From an uncultured Pseudomonadota bacterium (GTDB lineage Bacteria > Pseudomonadota > Gammaproteobacteria > Burkholderiales > SG8-39), in the NCBI GenBank assembly GCA_903829815.1, contig CAIKRR010000029.1:124001-188000 (forward strand): a stretch of DNA of 64,000 nucleotides, in the 5' to 3' direction. A program made the position numbers and the translations under genes. The notes beneath the pieces are model-generated. The model made no database searches and had not been told where the DNA came from. It saw only the letters and a program-made list of their open reading frames with translations. Shown in pieces: positions 1-9,107 of this stretch (the stretch's first letter is position 1; each line of letters begins with the position of its first letter).

Positions 1-648
1 CGGCAGCAACTTGACCGTGTAGTCCTGCTCGAGTTGCGAGTACAAGACCTGGGCCGGTTGCGGCGCCTGCCCCATCATCGCCGCCATCGGATTGCCCGCC
101 AGTGGCAGCGGGGAGATGATGCCGACCACCGGCTTCTCGGTCGTGCTGACCCGGGTGATGGCACGCGTGATGTCGTACTCGAGCAAGGGCTCGCGATTGC
201 CATCGAGGGCTGGAATCGCGGTCTTGTGCTCGCCCTGGTCGATCACCAGCCCGAGGAAGAAGCGCTCGCCCGTCTGGGTGGTCTGCGCCTCGACGCCATC
301 CAGACTGGCCTGATCCTCCGCATCGGAGTCAGGCTCCGGATCGAGGCGTTCGATCACCACCTTGTCACCGCCCAGCGACTTGTAGCCGGCGAGCAGATCC
401 TCGACACGCCGCGCGAAGACCCGCACCTGGATCGGCACGGTGGCATCGTTGCGCGTGTAGTAGAAACGCAGCCGCACCGGTTTTTCGAGCTTGCGCACGA
501 CGTTGCGAGTGGCATCGGAGAGCGTGTAGAGCCCCCCTTGCGTGAGGTCGATCCGACCCGGCACACGTGCCGCAAACAGATTGACCAGGACGAAGGCCAC
601 GATCAGTACCGCGACGCCGAGTGTTGAATACCAGAAGGTTCTTTTCAT
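1..648 (-). CDS. GldG-like ABC transporter auxiliary protein (3' end outside window)
   Basis: The frame is open from the ATG at 648 to the window edge, giving 216 residues. It begins MKRTFWYST, followed by one hydrophobic segment (about residues 7-27) that should anchor it in the inner membrane. A periplasmic-type region follows, with the phrase RIDLTQGGLYTLSDAT that is typical of GldG-family proteins. These proteins act as the extracytoplasmic partner of ABC-2 exporters of the gliding-motility (Gld) type; in non-gliding bacteria the cargo is unknown. The gene lies 38 bp after the ABC-2 permease and is the third gene of the operon. The C-terminal part cannot be judged because it is outside the window. 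Confidence 0.8.
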   Translation of the reverse strand, partial: MKRTFWYSTLGVAVLIVAFVLVNLFAARVPGRIDLTQGGLYTLSDATRNVVRKLEKPVRLRFYYTRNDATVPIQVRVFARRVEDLLAGYKSLGGDKVVIERLDPEPDSDAEDQASLDGVEAQTTQTGERFFLGLVIDQGEHKTAIPALDGNREPLLEYDITRAITRVSTTEKPVVGIISPLPLAGNPMAAMMGQAPQPAQVLYSQLEQDYTVKLLP

Positions 649-686
649 GGGATTTCTAGTCGTGTGGGGCGTGGACGCCGGGCAGG

Positions 687-1427
687 CTAGCTGCGCCGGT
701 TGCGGATCACTGCGGCGGTAATGACCAGCGCAAGCGCGATCACCGAGCCGAAGTACACGAGGGAGCGTATCGCGAGCACGCCTTTGGCGAAACCATCGAA
801 ATGCGTCATGACGCCAAATGAAGCAAATGAATCGACCCAGTCAGGGGCGAGATAGCGCGAGAGCAGATCGGTAATCGGCGTGAAGCCCACCAGGATGAGC
901 AGCAGGCAGACAACCACTGCCAGGATGAAAGCCACCACCTGGTTGCGGGTGAACGAGGAGGTCATGCAGGTGATGGCCAGGTAGGTCCCGCCCAGCAGCC
1001 AGCAGCCGACATACCCGGCAACGACCACGCCATTGTCAGGCTGACCGAGCCAGTTCACCGTCATCCAGAACGGGAAGGTGAGCGCCAGCGCCAAGGCCAG
1101 AAAAAGCCACGAGGCAAGAAACTTGCCCAAAATGGCCTGCCACGCCGTCACCGGCAGGGTGAGAAGCAGTTCCCAAGTGCCGGCACGCCGCTCTTCTGCC
1201 CACATGCGCATGCCCACGGCCGGCACAAGAAACAGGAAGAGCCACGGAATCCAGGTGAAGAACGAGGCGAGCGATGCCTCACCCCGCTCGAAGAAGGCCC
1301 CGAAGGTGAACGTGAGGATGCCGGCCAGCAGAAGAAAGATGACCAGGAAGACATAAGCAACCGGCGAGCCGAAATACTGACCGATCTCGCGACGGGCAAT
1401 CGCCCGGATGGCTGGCAGTCCGCTCAT
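687..1427 (-). CDS. ABC-2 type permease, GldF-like
   Basis: This 246-residue protein has about six hydrophobic segments and is the membrane component of an ABC exporter. The stretch MRMWAEERRAGTWELLLTLP is the hallmark of the ABC-2/GldF permease family. Its ATG (1425-1427) overlaps the TGA of the upstream ATPase gene by 4 bp, so the two are probably translationally coupled. The length fits the family (about 240 residues). The operon order ATPase, permease, GldG-like protein matches the Gld-type exporters. The substrate is not predictable from sequence. Confidence 0.88.
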   Translation of the reverse strand: MSGLPAIRAIARREIGQYFGSPVAYVFLVIFLLLAGILTFTFGAFFERGEASLASFFTWIPWLFLFLVPAVGMRMWAEERRAGTWELLLTLPVTAWQAILGKFLASWLFLALALALTFPFWMTVNWLGQPDNGVVVAGYVGCWLLGGTYLAITCMTSSFTRNQVVAFILAVVVCLLLILVGFTPITDLLSRYLAPDWVDSFASFGVMTHFDGFAKGVLAIRSLVYFGSVIALALVITAAVIRNRRS

Positions 1428-2395
1428 GCGCGCGCTCCTCGGGAATGGTGGATGTCGGAATGGGTGATGGCCCTGAAAACGTCATCGAGGCGCCCTGCCT
1501 CACTCGAAATGGCGAGCGGGGCATGGCCACTGGCTGCAAGTTCGGCCACGACGCGAGCGGCGAGCACGTCTCCGCGCGCATCGCCGCTGGGAAACGCGCG
1601 CAGGACGATGCCGCTGGCATCAGCGTTCGCCACCTCGACACGCGCCACCCCGGCCAGGGATGCAATGCGTGCTCGCGCCGCATCGCCCTCGGATGCAGCA
1701 AATCGGGCGAGCACAGCACCGGCGTTGACGGCGCGCGACTTCAGCTCCGCCGGAGTGCCGTTGGCGACGATGTTGCCGCCATCGATGATGATGGCTCGGG
1801 TGCAGGCCTCTTCGACCTCTTCGAGAATGTGGGTGGAGAAGATGATGGTTTTCTTCTCGCTCATGCGCCGGATGAGCTGGCGCACCTCGTGTTTCTGATT
1901 GGGGTCCAGGCCATCGGTCGGCTCATCGAGGATGAGCACTTCCGGATCGTGGAGGATGGCCTGGGCAAGACAGGTACGGTGCCTGAAACCCTTGGACAGG
2001 GTGTCGATCTGCTGCTGCAGCACGCCTTGCAGCGAGCAGGCGTCGACGGCATCGCCAATGGCGCGCCCTCTGGCCTGACCCGACAGGCCGCGCATGTCGG
2101 CGGCCCAGCCCAGAAAGCCCTCGACGGTCATCTCGCCGTAAGAAGGCGCCGCCTCGGGCAGATAGCCGATGCGACGCTTGGCTTCGAGCGGTTGCTCCAC
2201 GACATCGAAGCCGCACACGCTGGCACGACCGGCACTGGGCGCGATGAAGCCGGTGACGATGCGCATGGTGGTCGACTTGCCGGCCCCGTTGGGCCCGAGA
2301 AATCCGAGCACTTCGCCCGGATGGACTTCGAATGAGATGTCGTTCACGGCAACTTTCGTGCCGAAGGTCTTGCGTAAGTTCTCGACTTTGATCAT
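1424..2395 (-). CDS. ABC transporter ATP-binding protein (GldA/CcmA-like)
   Basis: This 323-residue ATPase begins MIKVENLRKTFG. It has Walker A GPNGAGKST at about residues 34-42, an ABC signature of the variant form LSKGFR, and Walker B VLILDEP followed by DGLDPNQ. The LSKGF variant and the C-terminal extension of about 100 residues after the nucleotide-binding domain are typical of ATPases that serve ABC-2 exporters. The open frame extends upstream to 2521, but that extension is Cys/Arg-rich and unlike the family, so I start at the ATG at 2395. It is first in the operon and overlaps the permease by 4 bp. Confidence 0.9.
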   Translation of the reverse strand: MIKVENLRKTFGTKVAVNDISFEVHPGEVLGFLGPNGAGKSTTMRIVTGFIAPSAGRASVCGFDVVEQPLEAKRRIGYLPEAAPSYGEMTVEGFLGWAADMRGLSGQARGRAIGDAVDACSLQGVLQQQIDTLSKGFRHRTCLAQAILHDPEVLILDEPTDGLDPNQKHEVRQLIRRMSEKKTIIFSTHILEEVEEACTRAIIIDGGNIVANGTPAELKSRAVNAGAVLARFAASEGDAARARIASLAGVARVEVANADASGIVLRAFPSGDARGDVLAARVVAELAASGHAPLAISSEAGRLDDVFRAITHSDIHHSRGARA

Positions 2396-2567
2396 GACGA
2401 TTTGGAACCGGAACAAGTGAGGGGGGTCAAGCCAAACGCACAACCCCCGGAAGGCGCGGAGTGTACGCAACAATGCCGTACAACCGCAAAGAGTTTGAAT
2501 CGAGCGAAAAGTTCCCGACAACGCGCGCCGGTGCGCCTTTCCGCTAAAATTCAGTGTTTGTGTTCAG

Positions 2568-2573
2568 AAGGAG
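2568..2573 (+). promoter_or_regulatory. Ribosome-binding site of fdxA
   Basis: AAGGAG lies 7 bp before the ATG at 2581. It settles the start of the ferredoxin at that ATG rather than at an in-frame codon at 2554. Confidence 0.7.
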
Positions 2574-2580
2574 CCAGTTC

Positions 2581-2904
2581 ATGACACACGTGGTCACCGA
2601 GACCTGCATTCAATGCCGTTACACCGACTGTGTCGACGTGTGCCCCGTCGACTGTTTTCGCGAGGGCGAAAACTTCCTGGTGATCGACCCCGATGAGTGC
2701 ATCGATTGTGCCGTCTGCATTCCCGAATGCCCGGCCAACGCCATCTTTGCCGAAGAGGATGTCCCTGCCGATCAGCAGGCCTTCATCGGGCTGAATGCCG
2801 AACTGGCGCGCGTCTGGCCGTCGATTACCGACACCAAGGGGCCGCTGCCTGATGCTGATGCGCTCAAGGACACCAAGGGCAAGCTGGCCCAACTGAAGCG
2901 GTAA
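2581..2904 (+). CDS. fdxA: 7Fe ferredoxin FdxA
   Basis: This 107-residue protein starts MTHVVTETC. Its cysteines (9, 12, 17, 21, 25, 40, 43, 46, 50) match the pattern of Azotobacter ferredoxin I. By that model C9, C17 and C50 hold a [3Fe-4S] cluster, and C21, C40, C43 and C46 hold a [4Fe-4S] cluster. It is a soluble cytoplasmic one-electron carrier at low potential. The next gene, a large flavo-iron-sulfur oxidoreductase, starts only 7 bp after its stop, so the ferredoxin may be the electron partner of that enzyme (inference). A strong AAGGAG site precedes the ATG. Confidence 0.95.
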   Translation: MTHVVTETCIQCRYTDCVDVCPVDCFREGENFLVIDPDECIDCAVCIPECPANAIFAEEDVPADQQAFIGLNAELARVWPSITDTKGPLPDADALKDTKGKLAQLKR

Positions 2905-2911
2905 CATCCCA

Positions 2912-5900
2912 TTGGCTTCGACACTTGACGCCGATCTGGCGCGATTCGGCCTCGAGTTTGCCGACCTCTACCGACGTGACGGGTTGCAGCAGGTCGATGC
3001 GGCTTTCCTGAAATGGCTGCACCAGAACGACACGCCGCTCGGTGCGCGGCTGCTCACAGCGCGCGCTGTCCCTGACAGTCTGCCTGCCAGGGACGAGGCG
3101 GCTCTCATCCTTGAGTGCGCCCCCCACCTCGATCGGTTCGTCGCGGCACTGTTCGGCGTCGAAGAAGCCGTTGCTGTCCTTACCGGACAACACCATGCGC
3201 TCGACCCGCTGTTCGAGATCAAGCGGCAGTTCGTTCAGCGACGTGCAGCCTCGCGCATCAAGCCCGACGAGGCGGCCATGCTCGACGGTGCTGCATTGGG
3301 CAGCACGCTGGAGTCCCTGGTCGGGGGCTCGATACAAGGCGCCGCCGGCGAACTTCGACTGGCGCGCGCCCTCACCGGGTGGCTGGCCGATGAGCCGGGC
3401 AATGCCGAGGCGATCGAATCGGCCACCCGGTATGCAGCATGGGCAGTGCATACCGCCCAGGGCCGTGCGCGGCACGCCGAGGGCGTGCTCTTTCGTATGC
3501 CTGCCAGGGTTGACCCGCTTCACCTGCTCGCCCACGGCCACGAGGGCGAGCGACAGGGCGTGCGCGAGTTCACCATCGACCCGGCCCATATCCGGCCGCG
3601 CGAGGGCTTCGCACTGACCGACGCTGGTACGGATCTGGCCGGGGCCCTCGACCAGACCAACTACTGCATCTGGTGCCACAAACAGGGCAAGGACTCCTGC
3701 TCCAAGGGCCTGCGCGAGAAGCCTGACCCGAATTCGCCACAGACCGTCACCTTTCGCAAGTCAGGATTTGGCGTACCGCTGGCCGGCTGCCCGCTCGAGG
3801 AACGGATTTCCGAATTTCACAGCGCCAAGTCTGCCGGACTGGCCATCGCTGCGCTGGCGATCATTACCATCGACAATCCGATGGCAGCGGCCACCGGTCA
3901 CCGCATCTGCAACGACTGCATGAAGGCCTGCATCTACCAGAAACAGCAACCGGTCGACATTCCACAGGCCGAGACGCGCACGCTCAAGGATGTGCTGGCG
4001 CTGCCCTGGGGCTTCGAGATCTACTCGCTGCTGACCCGCTGGAACCCGCTCAATCTGCGGCGCCCGCTGCCGCTGGCCGCCAGTGGCTACCGAGTGCTGG
4101 TGGTGGGCATGGGACCTGCTGGATTCACACTGGCACACCACCTGATGAACGACGGCCATACCGTCGTGGGGATTGACGGCCTCAAGATCGAACCATTGCC
4201 TCCCCAACTTGCGGGAGTCGCCGCCAATGGCTCACGCGTCACCTTCGAACCGGTCCACGACATCGAGTCGCTGCGCGAACCCCTGGGCGACCGGATTTCG
4301 GCCGGATTCGGCGGTGTGGCCGAATACGGCATCACGGTGCGCTGGGACAAGAACTTTCTCAAGGTCATTCGGCTGTTGATCGAACGGCGCGATGCATTCG
4401 CCCTGTTTGGCGGCGTGCGCTTTGGTGGCACCTTCGACCTCGACGAAGCCCTCACGCCGGTTGCCGCCGGCGGGCTGGGTTTTGACCACGTCGCGCTCGC
4501 GATGGGCGCCGGCAAACCCACCACCCTGGACATCCCCAACGGCCTGGCCCGCGGCGTGCGAACCGCCAGCGACTTCCTGATGGCGCTGCAACTCACCGGG
4601 GCAGCCAAGCGCGACTCGATCGCCAACATGCAGATTCGCCTGCCGGTGGTCGTGATCGGCGGCGGTCTCACTGCCATCGACACCGCCACCGAGTCGATGG
4701 CCTATTACGCCGTCCAGATCGAGAAGTTTCTCCACCGCTTCGAGTCACTCTCGGCCGACGGTGGCGAGGAGGCACTGCTGGCCACCTGGTCTGCCGAAGA
4801 TCAGGGCATCGCACGCGAGTACATCACCCACGCCCGCGAACTGCGCACCGAGCGGGCAGCGGCCGCCAGCGAGGACCGACCGGCAAGACTGGCTGCGCTG
4901 ATCGACCGCTGGGGGGGCGTGACCGTTGCCTACCGCAGGCGACTGATCGACAGCCCGTCCTACACCCTCAACCACGAAGAGGTGGAGAAGGCGCTCGAAG
5001 AAGGCATCCGCTTCTGCGAAGGATTGACCCCCAGCGCGATCGAAGTCGACGCTTTCAGCGCGGCCCGCTCGATCCGTTTCGATCGAGCCCGCTTCGATGA
5101 GGCCGGCAAGGCGATCCCCGATGGCAGCGTCGAATTCAACGCACGCAGCATCTTCATTGCCGCCGGCACCCAACCCAACACCGTGCTGGCACGCGAAGAT
5201 GCAAGCCACTTCACGCTCGACGGGAAGTACTTTGCGGCCTGCGACGAAGAAGGCCAGCGGGTAAAGCCGCGCTACTCGAGTTCGAAACCCGAGACCGCCG
5301 AGGTGCTGCTCACCCGCCATGCAGGCGGTCGCTTCGTATCCTTCTTTGGCGATCTGCACCCGTCGTTCTTCGGTAATGTGGTGAAGGCGATGGGCTCGGC
5401 CAAGCAGGGCTATCCCCGCGTGAGTCGAGTCCTGGCACGCTCTGCGCCAATCGAGTCGGATTCCGACACGCGCTTCCTGGATCGGTTGCGCGAGCAGTTG
5501 ATTGCCACTGTTCACCGGGTCGAGCGACTGACGCCGACGATTGTCGAAATCGTGCTGCACGCCCCCCTGGCGGCGCGTCATTTCAAACCCGGACAGTTCT
5601 ACCGCTTGCAAAATTTCGAAGCGACGGCCCCCGTGATCGCCGACACCCGCATGCAGATGGAGGGGTTGGCTCTGACGGGCGCCTGGGTAGACCCCGAGCA
5701 GGGACTGGTCTCAACCATCGTCCTCGAGATGGGCGGGTCGGCCAACCTGTGCGCCATGCTGCAACCCGGTGAACGTGTCATCCTGATGGGCCCGACCGGC
5801 GCCCCCACCGACATCGAAGCGGGCGAAACCGTGGCGCTGGTCGGCGGTGGCCTGGGCAATGCGGTGCTCTTCTCGATTGGCCAGGCATTCCGTCAGCGCG

Positions 5901-6478
5901 GATCGCGGGTGATCTATTTTGCCGGCTACAAGAAGATGATTGACCGCTACAAGGTCGACGAGATCGAGCAGGCGGCCGATGCGATCGTCTGGTGCTGCGA
6001 CGAGGCCCCGGGTTTCGGACCACGGCGGCCGCAGGACATGAGTTTCGTGGGCAATATCGTGCAGGCCATCGAAGCCTATGCGAGCGGGTCGCTCGGACCC
6101 ACCTCGATCGCGCTGACCGATGCCGACCGGATCATTGCCATCGGATCCGACCGCATGATGGCGGCCGTAGCGCAGGCACGGCACACCGTGCTTGCGCCGT
6201 ACCTGAAGAAGAAACACCACGCGCTTGGCTCGATCAACTCGCCCATGCAATGCATGATGAAGGAGATCTGTGCCCAGTGCCTCCAGGCACACCGCGACCC
6301 GGTATCGGGCGAGGTGCGCTATGTGTTCTCCTGCTACAACCAGGACCAGGATCTGGACAGTGTCGACTTTGCATCCCTCAACCAGCGACTTGTCCAGAAT
6401 GGCTTGCAGGAACGACTGACTGCACGGTGGATCGCCCATCGGATGCCCGAACTGCGACGCCTGCGCGAGATGGTCTGA
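2912..6478 (+). CDS. Giant multidomain FAD/NAD(P) iron-sulfur oxidoreductase
   Basis: This 1188-residue protein starts at a TTG; no upstream ATG is available. From the N-terminus: about 250 residues that I do not recognise; a cysteine set C252-x2-C255-x7-C263 and a second set C333-x2-C336-x3-C340, resembling the iron-sulfur N-terminal region of GltD/DPYD flavoproteins; an FAD-type Rossmann motif VVGMGPAG near residue 400; a second dinucleotide motif VVVIGGGLTAID near 580; a ferredoxin-reductase (PyrK-like) module from about residue 860; and a final set C1114-x5-C1120-x2-C1123-x17-C1141 like the [2Fe-2S] site of PyrK. It therefore reads as GltD-like and PyrK-like modules in one chain. The substrate is unknown. 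It is sandwiched between fdxA (7 bp away) and an SDR gene (1 bp away). Confidence 0.85.
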   Translation: MASTLDADLARFGLEFADLYRRDGLQQVDAAFLKWLHQNDTPLGARLLTARAVPDSLPARDEAALILECAPHLDRFVAALFGVEEAVAVLTGQHHALDPLFEIKRQFVQRRAASRIKPDEAAMLDGAALGSTLESLVGGSIQGAAGELRLARALTGWLADEPGNAEAIESATRYAAWAVHTAQGRARHAEGVLFRMPARVDPLHLLAHGHEGERQGVREFTIDPAHIRPREGFALTDAGTDLAGALDQTNYCIWCHKQGKDSCSKGLREKPDPNSPQTVTFRKSGFGVPLAGCPLEERISEFHSAKSAGLAIAALAIITIDNPMAAATGHRICNDCMKACIYQKQQPVDIPQAETRTLKDVLALPWGFEIYSLLTRWNPLNLRRPLPLAASGYRVLVVGMGPAGFTLAHHLMNDGHTVVGIDGLKIEPLPPQLAGVAANGSRVTFEPVHDIESLREPLGDRISAGFGGVAEYGITVRWDKNFLKVIRLLIERRDAFALFGGVRFGGTFDLDEALTPVAAGGLGFDHVALAMGAGKPTTLDIPNGLARGVRTASDFLMALQLTGAAKRDSIANMQIRLPVVVIGGGLTAIDTATESMAYYAVQIEKFLHRFESLSADGGEEALLATWSAEDQGIAREYITHARELRTERAAAASEDRPARLAALIDRWGGVTVAYRRRLIDSPSYTLNHEEVEKALEEGIRFCEGLTPSAIEVDAFSAARSIRFDRARFDEAGKAIPDGSVEFNARSIFIAAGTQPNTVLAREDASHFTLDGKYFAACDEEGQRVKPRYSSSKPETAEVLLTRHAGGRFVSFFGDLHPSFFGNVVKAMGSAKQGYPRVSRVLARSAPIESDSDTRFLDRLREQLIATVHRVERLTPTIVEIVLHAPLAARHFKPGQFYRLQNFEATAPVIADTRMQMEGLALTGAWVDPEQGLVSTIVLEMGGSANLCAMLQPGERVILMGPTGAPTDIEAGETVALVGGGLGNAVLFSIGQAFRQRGSRVIYFAGYKKMIDRYKVDEIEQAADAIVWCCDEAPGFGPRRPQDMSFVGNIVQAIEAYASGSLGPTSIALTDADRIIAIGSDRMMAAVAQARHTVLAPYLKKKHHALGSINSPMQCMMKEICAQCLQAHRDPVSGEVRYVFSCYNQDQDLDSVDFASLNQRLVQNGLQERLTARWIAHRMPELRRLREMV

Positions 6479-6479
6479 C

Positions 6480-7265
6480 ATGGATATTCGACTCGATGGT
6501 CGCGTTGCACTGGTGACCGGGGCGTCCTCGGGCCTGGGCGAGCGGTTCGCACGTGTGCTGGGCGAGTCGGGCGCCCGGGTGGCATTGGCAGCTCGCCGGG
6601 TCGATCGGCTCGAGGCGCTGGCGACCGCCTTGCGCGCATCCGGGGTCATGGCTCATGCGGTCGCCATGGATGTCACCCGGCTCGAATCGATCGAGGCGGG
6701 CATCGAGGAGGCGCAAGCCGCACTGGGCCCGATCGACGTGCTGGTGAACAACTCGGGGGTGTCTGCAGCGAAGCGGCTGGGCGAATACACCGAGGCCGAC
6801 TACGACCATGTGATGGATACCAACCTGAAAGGCGCCTTTTTCGTTGCCCAGGCAGTGGGCCGACGCATGGTGGCTCGTGCCCGCGCCGCAGCAGGTGCCG
6901 ATGACTCGGCGCGGGGTGGTCGTATCATCAACATCGCTTCAACCGCAGGCCTGCGACCACTCGCGCAACTGGCTGTCTACTCGATGTCGAAAGCCGCCAT
7001 CGTTCAGATGACCCGATCGATGGCGCATGAGTGGGGCCGCTTCGGCATCAATACCAACGCCATCTGTCCTGGGTACATCGAGACGGACATCAATCGCGAG
7101 CACTGGGAAACGCCTGCCGGGCAGAAGTTGCTGCAGATACTGCCGCGGCGACGGGTCGGACAACCGGCCGACCTGGACGCACTGCTGGTCATGCTCGCCG
7201 CAAATTCAGGGCAATTCGTCAACGGCGCCATCATCGCTGCCGATGATGGACTGAGCGCAGGCTGA
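6480..7265 (+). CDS. Short-chain dehydrogenase/reductase (SDR)
   Basis: This 261-residue classical SDR has the cofactor motif TGASSGLG (residues 13-20), the NNSG motif, a catalytic serine near 154 in IASTAG, and Y167-x3-K171 in YSMSK. It should be a soluble NAD(P)(H)-dependent alcohol or keto-group oxidoreductase. The ATG is 1 bp after the stop of the giant oxidoreductase, so it is cotranscribed and possibly coupled to it. Its substrate cannot be told from sequence. Confidence 0.9.
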   Translation: MDIRLDGRVALVTGASSGLGERFARVLGESGARVALAARRVDRLEALATALRASGVMAHAVAMDVTRLESIEAGIEEAQAALGPIDVLVNNSGVSAAKRLGEYTEADYDHVMDTNLKGAFFVAQAVGRRMVARARAAAGADDSARGGRIINIASTAGLRPLAQLAVYSMSKAAIVQMTRSMAHEWGRFGINTNAICPGYIETDINREHWETPAGQKLLQILPRRRVGQPADLDALLVMLAANSGQFVNGAIIAADDGLSAG

Positions 7266-7278
7266 CCTGTTCGCGCAG

Positions 7279-7473
7279 CTACTGCCCACCCTGATACACG
7301 TAGGGCTTTTGCATGACACGCGACTGGGCGAAGGCGCGCTGCTCCTCGGCATCCAGCGACCGATCCCACCACTGGGCGCGCCCCTTGCGTTGCTCCTCGG
7401 CCAATTGCGGTTTGCTTTCACGCAGTTGGCGCAGAAACCGGGTGAGTTCGGATTCGTAGAGGTTGGCAGCCAT
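7279..7473 (-). CDS. DUF3460 family small protein
   Basis: This 64-residue protein contains LAEEQRKGRAQWWDR and ends near QKPYVYQ. Those phrases are typical of the DUF3460 family, which is common in betaproteobacteria and has no known function. It has no signal peptide or membrane segment and is rich in charged residues. It is convergent with the SDR gene, with only 13 bp between the stops. Confidence 0.85.
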   Translation of the reverse strand: MAANLYESELTRFLRQLRESKPQLAEEQRKGRAQWWDRSLDAEEQRAFAQSRVMQKPYVYQGGQ

Positions 7474-7608
7474 GATCAGGAGGCATCAATTATCGCGACC
7501 CGACAATTGTGCCACGTGGACACCGCGATTCCCCGCTTCGATTACACTCGGCGGCTCAAGTCGAGGCGACAGTCTGACTTCATCGAGACGTCGCGCACCC
7601 GGTGCGCC

Positions 7609-7614
7609 AGGAGG
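7609..7614 (+). promoter_or_regulatory. Ribosome-binding site of the universal stress protein gene
   Basis: AGGAGG lies 2 bp before one ATG (7617) and 5 bp before a second, adjacent ATG (7620). The spacing favours the second. Confidence 0.6.
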
Positions 7615-7619
7615 CAATG

Positions 7620-8054
7620 ATGCTCTACGAAAGAATACTGCTGGCTTACAACGGCACGGTCGAGGGTCGGGCTGCCCTGCTCGCCTCGGAGAAACTGACC
7701 GACTTTGCCGGTCGCCAGATTCATCTGCTCGCGGTAGCGAGCATGCCCTCCAGCATGTTTCTGACCGAAGGTTTCGTCCCAGAGGAACTGATCGAGACCG
7801 AAAAGACACGCATGCAGGCCATTCTCGACGAGGGGCTTGCCACGCTGCGAGCCAACAAGCTCTCGGCGACCGGTCATCTGGCGGTGGGCGAACCGGTCGA
7901 GGAAATGGCGCGCCTGGCGCGTGAACTGGACTGCGATCTCATCATGGTCGGCCACAGGCAGACTGCGGGCTGGGCACGCTGGTGGCAAGGCTCGATCTCG
8001 CGCAACCTCGTCGATCACGCGCCCTGCAGCGTGCTGGTCACCATCACCCGCTGA
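7620..8054 (+). CDS. Universal stress protein (UspA family)
   Basis: This 144-residue single-domain Usp begins MLYERILLAYNGT. Near the C-terminus it carries a nucleotide-binding type signature: a VGHR turn, then QGSISRNLVDHAPCSVLV, which corresponds to the G-x2-G-x9-G-S/T region of ATP-binding Usps. These are small cytoplasmic proteins induced by stress or stationary phase; the molecular role is usually unknown. The gene is monocistronic and convergent with the Bug receptor gene. Confidence 0.9.
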   Translation: MLYERILLAYNGTVEGRAALLASEKLTDFAGRQIHLLAVASMPSSMFLTEGFVPEELIETEKTRMQAILDEGLATLRANKLSATGHLAVGEPVEEMARLARELDCDLIMVGHRQTAGWARWWQGSISRNLVDHAPCSVLVTITR

Positions 8055-8089
8055 TACGCAGGCGCGAAAGACGCGGCAACACCCCGGCG

Positions 8090-9079
8090 TCAGTTCACCC
8101 TGGCGCCGGAGTCGCGGGCGATGCGCCCCCATTTGTCCAACTCCCGGCGCAGGAATTCGCCCATCTCCTCGGGCGTTGTCAGGCTGACCTCCATGCCGGT
8201 GACGGCAATTTGCCGCTCGACCTCAGGACTGCCCAGGGCGCGCGCCACTGCGAGTCGGAGCCGCTCGATGATGTCGCGCGGCGTGCCGACCGGGGCCAGG
8301 AGGCCCAGCCATACCGTCGCCTCATAACCGGGTACGCCAGCCTCCGCCAGGGTAGGCACATCGGGCAATTCGGGCAATCGACGCGGGGTGGTGACGGCAA
8401 GCGCGCGCAGACGGCCTGACTTCACCAACGGGATGGCAATCGGCGTACCCGGAAAGCCCAGCTTCACCAACCCAGCGATCAGGTCCTGGGTGGCAGGACC
8501 GCTACCACGGTAAGGCACATGATTGAGTTCCACCCCGGCCATCGAGGCAAACAAGGCCCCCACCAGATGCTGCGTGCTGCCGTTCCCGGAGCTGACAAAA
8601 TCGATGCGTCCCGGTTCGGCTCGGGCGCGGGCGATCAGTTCGCTCACCGTAGACACCGCCAGCCCGGGATGGGCCACCATCACATAGGCCCCGAGTGCAA
8701 TCCGGGTAATCGGCGCAAAATCGGCGACGGCGTTGTAGGCGATCGAAGGATAGAGACTGGGGCCGATCACATGGGCCGGTGACATCAGCAACAGCGTGTA
8801 GCCATCGGGCTTCGCACGCGCGACAAACTCGGTACCGATCGTCGAACCAGCGCCTGGCTTGTTGTCCACGATCACCGCCTGACCCAACTCTTCGGCCAGC
8901 CTCTGAGCAAGGATGCGGCCCGGGACATCGGTGGTGCCACCGGCAGAAAACGGCAGCACGATGCGCACGGTGCGCTGCGGCCAGGCTGCCTGCGCCTGCG
9001 TCGGTGTCGGCGCAAGAGCCATGAAGGCAGCAAGGAGCGCCCCCCCCATTGCAGCAAGGTGCCGCTGCCGGCAACGCAA
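8090..9079 (-). CDS. Bug-type tripartite tricarboxylate transporter receptor
   Basis: This 329-residue periplasmic solute-binding protein has a signal peptide ending near AQA (about residue 31). The ligand-pocket phrase FSAGGTTDVPGRILAQRL and the motif GAGSTIGTEFVARAKPDGYT are typical of Bug proteins, which bind carboxylates and similar small ligands. The start is taken as TTG at 9079 because it supplies the basic n-region RCRQRH of the signal peptide; an ATG at 9049 would leave none. No TctA/TctB membrane subunits are nearby, as is usual for the many orphan Bug receptors of Burkholderiales. It is downstream of a hydrolase and MFS genes that may belong to the same catabolic locus. Confidence 0.9.
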   Translation of the reverse strand: MRCRQRHLAAMGGALLAAFMALAPTPTQAQAAWPQRTVRIVLPFSAGGTTDVPGRILAQRLAEELGQAVIVDNKPGAGSTIGTEFVARAKPDGYTLLLMSPAHVIGPSLYPSIAYNAVADFAPITRIALGAYVMVAHPGLAVSTVSELIARARAEPGRIDFVSSGNGSTQHLVGALFASMAGVELNHVPYRGSGPATQDLIAGLVKLGFPGTPIAIPLVKSGRLRALAVTTPRRLPELPDVPTLAEAGVPGYEATVWLGLLAPVGTPRDIIERLRLAVARALGSPEVERQIAVTGMEVSLTTPEEMGEFLRRELDKWGRIARDSGARVN

Positions 9080-9107
9080 ACCCGGTCACCTGGCAAGCGG
9101 CACGGCA

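Noticed and set aside
7507-7548. TTGTGC and TACACT as a promoter for the universal stress gene
   Set aside because: The boxes are about 30 bp apart, far outside the 16-18 bp range.
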